This document shows positions 7,098 through 9,602 of a stretch of 9,602 nt of DNA, piece after piece. Position numbers and translations under genes: made by a program. This DNA is from Gemmatimonadales bacterium UBA1120. Lineage in GTDB: Bacteria; Gemmatimonadota; Gemmatimonadetes; Longimicrobiales; Gaopeijiaceae. Numbering within the stretch: position 1 is the stretch's first letter; each line of letters starts with the position of its first letter. The stretch covers positions 35,243-44,844 of the forward strand of contig DCAZ01000041.1 of the NCBI GenBank assembly GCA_002313925.1, in the 5' to 3' direction. Below the pieces are notes generated by a model. That model made no database searches, was not told the DNA's origin, and saw nothing but the letters and a program-made list of their open reading frames with translations.

Positions 7098-8054
7098 ATG
7101 GTGCTGTCCAACGAGGACGAACTCAAGCAGAAGATCCAAGACGGCTACATTGTCGAGTCCCGAGAGGAGATGACCGAGGGATATCGCAAGGCCCTGATTG
7201 TGCAGTTGACGGTGCAAGCGGACACAGAGCTCATGAGTGCCCCAGCGTACTGGATGGCAGCCCGGCATGCACCGTCAACCAATACCCAGGTAAGCGCACA
7301 CGCGATTATCCAAGACGAGCTCGCTCACGCGAATATCGCGTATCGTCTCCTCGAAGACATTGGCGAATCGAAAGAACAACTGGTGTACGGTCGCCAGCCC
7401 CACGAATTCAAGCATCCCTACGGCTTTGATCAGCCACTAGACAACTGGGCGGACTTAGTAGTAGCGAACGGCTTCTTCGACCGTGCGGGCATAACCTTGT
7501 TATCGGATGTCTATCAGAACACATCCTATGGTCCGCTCAAGAGGGCACTTGTGAAGGTGGATATGGAAGAAACGTTTCATCTACGACACGGGGAGGTCTG
7601 GATGCGACGGTTGGCCAAGGCAGGAGGCGAGGCTAAGGAGATCGTACAGTGTTCGGTGGACTGGATGTTCCCTATGACGATCGAGTGGTTCGGACTACCA
7701 GATGACCTAAAACGCCACTCAGGCCAATTGGACTACAAACTGAAGGGTCTTTCGAACGACGAGTTAAGACAGGTTTGGATGTCCTCCACAGTCCCGCTTT
7801 GTGAGGAACTTGGACTTAACGTGCCTGCACATTTCGACAGCGAGACCGAAGAATATGTGCTCGATTACCCGTTTCCGTGCGAATACGATACCGCTGATAA
7901 GCGCTGGGTATTTGAGGACGGTGAGAGCACATGGGACACGGTATTCAAACGATGGAAGGGCCGTGGCCCGATGAACGAAATCTATGTGGAGTCAATTCAG
8001 CGTTCGCGAAGAGATGTGGGAGGATGGCTAGCAGAGAAGCGCCAGGCGTATTAA
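7098..8054 (+). CDS. paaA: PaaA-like catalytic diiron subunit of phenylacetyl-CoA epoxidase-type oxygenase
   Basis: A 318-residue homologue of PaaA, the catalytic subunit that in the known system uses a diiron centre and O2 to epoxidise the ring of phenylacetyl-CoA in the cytoplasm. The full ligand set is visible: E44 (ADTELMS), E74 and H77 (QDELAH), D128 (FFDRAG), E158 and H161 (EETFH). Other PaaA landmarks are EGYRKALI (27-34), NTSYGPLKRALVKVDMEETF (141-160) and NDELRQ..MSSTVP..EELGL (220-240). The core alignment with E. coli PaaA (309 residues) is direct. The main departure is about 19 additional residues between HFDSETEEY (245-253) and WKGRGPMN (286-293), including PFPCEYDTADKRW (258-270). 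AAGGTAGG precedes the ATG. Flanking DUF59, paaB and paaC genes confirm the complex. The substrate need not be phenylacetyl-CoA, since no other paa pathway genes are in view. Confidence 0.93.
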   Translation: MVLSNEDELKQKIQDGYIVESREEMTEGYRKALIVQLTVQADTELMSAPAYWMAARHAPSTNTQVSAHAIIQDELAHANIAYRLLEDIGESKEQLVYGRQPHEFKHPYGFDQPLDNWADLVVANGFFDRAGITLLSDVYQNTSYGPLKRALVKVDMEETFHLRHGEVWMRRLAKAGGEAKEIVQCSVDWMFPMTIEWFGLPDDLKRHSGQLDYKLKGLSNDELRQVWMSSTVPLCEELGLNVPAHFDSETEEYVLDYPFPCEYDTADKRWVFEDGESTWDTVFKRWKGRGPMNEIYVESIQRSRRDVGGWLAEKRQAY

Positions 8055-8064
8055 GGGGATGACA

Positions 8065-8490
8065 ATGCCAACTGTACTTACCACGGATCGCGGCCTCGAT
8101 GTAGGACTTCCCGGTCGAATCTCTACTCACAAGAGTGGAGGGCGTGATCTATGGACCGGCCCCCTGAAGGAGCTGCCCGCTGACCGTATTGAAGCCACAT
8201 GGGCAGCACTCGATGAGGTTCTAGACCCTGAGTTGCCTATATCGCTGGTAGAACTTGGCCTCATCTATGATGTTGAGTTGAGCGATGAGATTGCAATAGT
8301 ACAGGTGACGTTTACGTCTACAGCGTGCCCGTGTATCGAATTTATTCGAGAAGACCTGATAGATCGACTTGAGATCGAACCATGGATCAAGAAAGTCGAA
8401 ATCGTCGAAGTTTGGGATCCTCCATGGACTACAGAGAGGGTCACGCCCGCGGGAAGAGCGAAGCTTGGTCAGCTAGGCGTGGGGGTTTAG
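8065..8490 (+). CDS. paaD: PaaD-like DUF59 protein lacking the C-terminal Cys-rich domain
   Basis: Two in-frame ATGs are possible. The one at 8059 has AAGGGG directly against it, so 8065, with that Shine-Dalgarno six bases upstream, is preferred and gives 141 residues. An N-terminal extension of about 40 residues is followed by a DUF59 domain: DEVLDPELPISLVELGLIYD (50-69), VTFTSTACPCIEF (81-93) with C88 and C90, and VWDPPWTTERVTPAGRAKL (116-134). The order and the PaaD-like ending identify it as the PaaD counterpart, thought to help mature the PaaABCE complex or its reductase. E. coli PaaD continues about 50 residues past this point with a zinc-ribbon-like set of cysteines; this protein stops at GQLGVGV. 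It lies 10 bases after paaA and five bases before paaB, so translational coupling is likely. Confidence 0.88.
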   Translation: MPTVLTTDRGLDVGLPGRISTHKSGGRDLWTGPLKELPADRIEATWAALDEVLDPELPISLVELGLIYDVELSDEIAIVQVTFTSTACPCIEFIREDLIDRLEIEPWIKKVEIVEVWDPPWTTERVTPAGRAKLGQLGVGV

Positions 8491-8495
8491 CCCGT

Positions 8496-8720
8496 ATGAT
8501 TGAAAGAGTCTACGACGTATTCGCTCGGAAGCATCGCGGTGACCAGTTAGCACACATCGGTTATGTGGATGCTTTGGACGACGAAATGGCACGTGTTTAT
8601 GCATGGAAGACATATGACGAAGAGAATTGGTTCGAAATGTGCGTCATTCGACGCAGCAACATCATTCCAGTAAACCGTCAGGACGGTCCCTTCTCTGGAT
8701 CAAAAGGGGAGGGTGAATGA
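8496..8720 (+). CDS. paaB: PaaB-like small subunit
   Basis: The frame is open from 8382 inside paaD, but the ATG at 8496, just past the paaD stop, is the sensible start and gives 74 residues. No strong Shine-Dalgarno sequence is present (GTGGGGG at 8479-8485 is the best), which fits translational coupling to paaD. The pattern ERVYDVFARKHRGDQLAHIG (3-22), then VDALDDEMARVYAWKTYDEE (24-43) and MCVIRRSNIIPV (48-59), matches PaaB: a YEVF-like first strand, an H.G strand, a helix with D..MA..., and a final strand ending in a residue-IIP motif. E. coli PaaB is longer (95 residues). PaaB bridges PaaAC dimers in the known complex. The last four bases overlap the paaC start (ATGA). Confidence 0.85.
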   Translation: MIERVYDVFARKHRGDQLAHIGYVDALDDEMARVYAWKTYDEENWFEMCVIRRSNIIPVNRQDGPFSGSKGEGE

Positions 8721-9505
8721 AAGAGCTACTAGAGATCCGGGACCTTGATGGGACAGGGATCAGCGCTCTCCGTCGTCTAATCCTGACACTTGCGGATAGT
8801 AAGCGGATGATGGGTATCCGTTACTCTGATTGGTTGCTAGGAGCTCCTTCGATAGAAGCTGGAATCGCTGTTTCTTCTATGGCTCAAGATGAGTGGGGTC
8901 ACGCTCGCCTCTTATATGCCATGCTCAAGGACGTGGGCCTCGAGCCACTGAAAATCGAGCATGAAAGGCCAGCTGAAGAGTACACGTCGGTAGGTGCATT
9001 AGACGGGGCCTTTGAGAATTGGGCAGGCATCGTTGCGGCTATGACGGTAGTAGATGAAGCTATCTCCGTAGCACTACTTGGGTTCAGTCGTGGGAGATAC
9101 GAAGCCGCACGGACTAGAGTTCCCAAGATGCTGGCTGAGGAGGAGTTTCACGCTAGCCTGGCGAAGGCTTGGTATAGACGTATTGCAGAGTCAAGTAGCA
9201 AGGCCAGAAGCCTACTGCGTGACTCCACAAAAGGATTGTTGCCACCGGTTTTGGCATGGCTTGGTGCAGATGATGAGGCTGCCGAGGCTATGGTAACAGC
9301 AGGGGTAACCGAGTCCAGCGAGTCTATGACTGAGGCTTATCGTGATCGATTACGTGATCTAGCTGCCTTAGTAGAGGTCAATATTGACCAGGTGCAGCCG
9401 GACAGTGGTTGGGATAAGGATCGGGCGCGTGGACCTGGTTGCCCAGATGAGGATGCTGTCGAACGCGTAAGAGGTGATCGCAACCGGGCACTGTTGGTCG
9501 AGTGA
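8717..9505 (+). CDS. paaC: PaaC-like ferritin-fold subunit that retains most diiron ligands
   Basis: A 262-residue ferritin-like protein starting in an ATGA overlap with paaB and preceded by GGGGAGG. It aligns with PaaC: ADSKRMMGIRYSDWLLGAP (26-44), SSMAQDEWGHARLLYAML (53-70), ENWAGIVAAMTVVDEAIS (100-117) and MLAEEEFHASLAKAWYRR (138-155). In E. coli, PaaC is the non-catalytic partner of PaaA and has lost its metal ligands. Here E59, H62, D113, E142 and H145 remain at the positions and spacings of the PaaA ligands (E74, H77, D128, E158, H161). The position matching PaaA E44 falls on or next to K29. The final ~40 residues (from about 222) are charged and differ from E. coli. The identity as PaaC is supported by gene order and family resemblance; whether it binds iron or does chemistry is open. 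Confidence 0.88.
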   Translation: MKELLEIRDLDGTGISALRRLILTLADSKRMMGIRYSDWLLGAPSIEAGIAVSSMAQDEWGHARLLYAMLKDVGLEPLKIEHERPAEEYTSVGALDGAFENWAGIVAAMTVVDEAISVALLGFSRGRYEAARTRVPKMLAEEEFHASLAKAWYRRIAESSSKARSLLRDSTKGLLPPVLAWLGADDEAAEAMVTAGVTESSESMTEAYRDRLRDLAALVEVNIDQVQPDSGWDKDRARGPGCPDEDAVERVRGDRNRALLVE

Positions 9506-9516
9506 AGGACAAGGAC

Positions 9517-9602
9517 ATGAGCTGCAGGGACGGAGCAGCTAAGAATATCGATCAGAAATCTTCCTTTAACCCTGATGCTCGGAGAAGCGAGGCTCCTTCG
9601 CT
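9517..9602 (+). CDS. Start of a further operon gene (partial, unidentified)
   Basis: After paaC only one plus-strand frame stays open to the window edge. An ATG at 9517 has AAGGA (9505-9509) seven bases upstream and gives 28 complete codons beginning MSCRDGAAKNIDQKSSF. In the same frame a GTG at 9502 overlaps the paaC stop (GTGA), which would add VKDKD and couple translation, but it lacks a Shine-Dalgarno sequence. The visible residues are polar and unlike any motif I recognise, so the product cannot be named. By position it belongs to the paa-like operon; paaE or a CoA-pathway enzyme is a guess from other clusters only. Confidence 0.5.
   Translation, partial: MSCRDGAAKNIDQKSSFNPDARRSEAPS

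Noticed and set aside
8382..8495. Longer start for PaaB inside paaD
   Set aside because: The extra 38 residues are a frame-shifted reading of paaD; PaaB similarity begins at the ATG at 8496.

Overview
The window looks like chromosomal DNA of a free-living Gram-negative-type environmental bacterium. Three gene products in about 4 kb carry lipobox signal peptides, and the mix of DUF2911, NHL-propeller and D-aminoacylase-like lipoproteins resembles marine or soil Gemmatimonadota or Acidobacteriota. The phylum is an inference from gene content, not a placement. No rRNA, tRNA, CRISPR array, transposase, integrase or phage gene is visible.

Layout. (1) Positions 1-765, minus strand: the 5' part of a secreted PPC-like protein, and directly upstream of it a small secreted ORF. 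That ORF appears to be a hybrid of the N-terminus of a YVTN-type beta-propeller protein and an unrelated GC-rich tail. Base composition changes near 636, so this may be a deletion, recombination or assembly junction. (2) Positions 912-5021: a plus-strand lipoprotein amidohydrolase converges on a minus-strand DUF2911 lipoprotein across a strong hairpin terminator. A minus-strand NHL-repeat lipoprotein follows. Between DUF2911 and the NHL gene lie the C-terminal relic of a class V aminotransferase and the NHL gene's terminator. (3) Positions 5194-6528: a HupE/UreJ-like polytopic membrane protein, divergent from the NHL gene. (4) Positions 6701-9602: a plus-strand cluster related to phenylacetyl-CoA epoxidase, in the order DUF59 protein, paaA, paaD-like DUF59 protein, paaB, paaC, then the start of another ORF.

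How the genes may work together. The cluster encodes a multicomponent oxygenase of the PaaABC type: a catalytic diiron subunit (PaaA), a ferritin-like partner (PaaC), the small PaaB, and two DUF59 proteins probably concerned with iron-sulfur or metal maturation. It departs from the E. coli arrangement in several ways. The gene order is A-D-B-C, there are two DUF59 genes, PaaD lacks the Cys-rich C-terminus, PaaA has about 19 extra residues near its C-terminus, and PaaC keeps five of six diiron-type ligands with lysine near the first position. No reductase (paaE), ring-opening enzyme (paaG/paaZ) or CoA ligase (paaK) is visible, so the substrate could be phenylacetyl-CoA or another CoA thioester. 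This cluster is the best candidate for an under-described system here.
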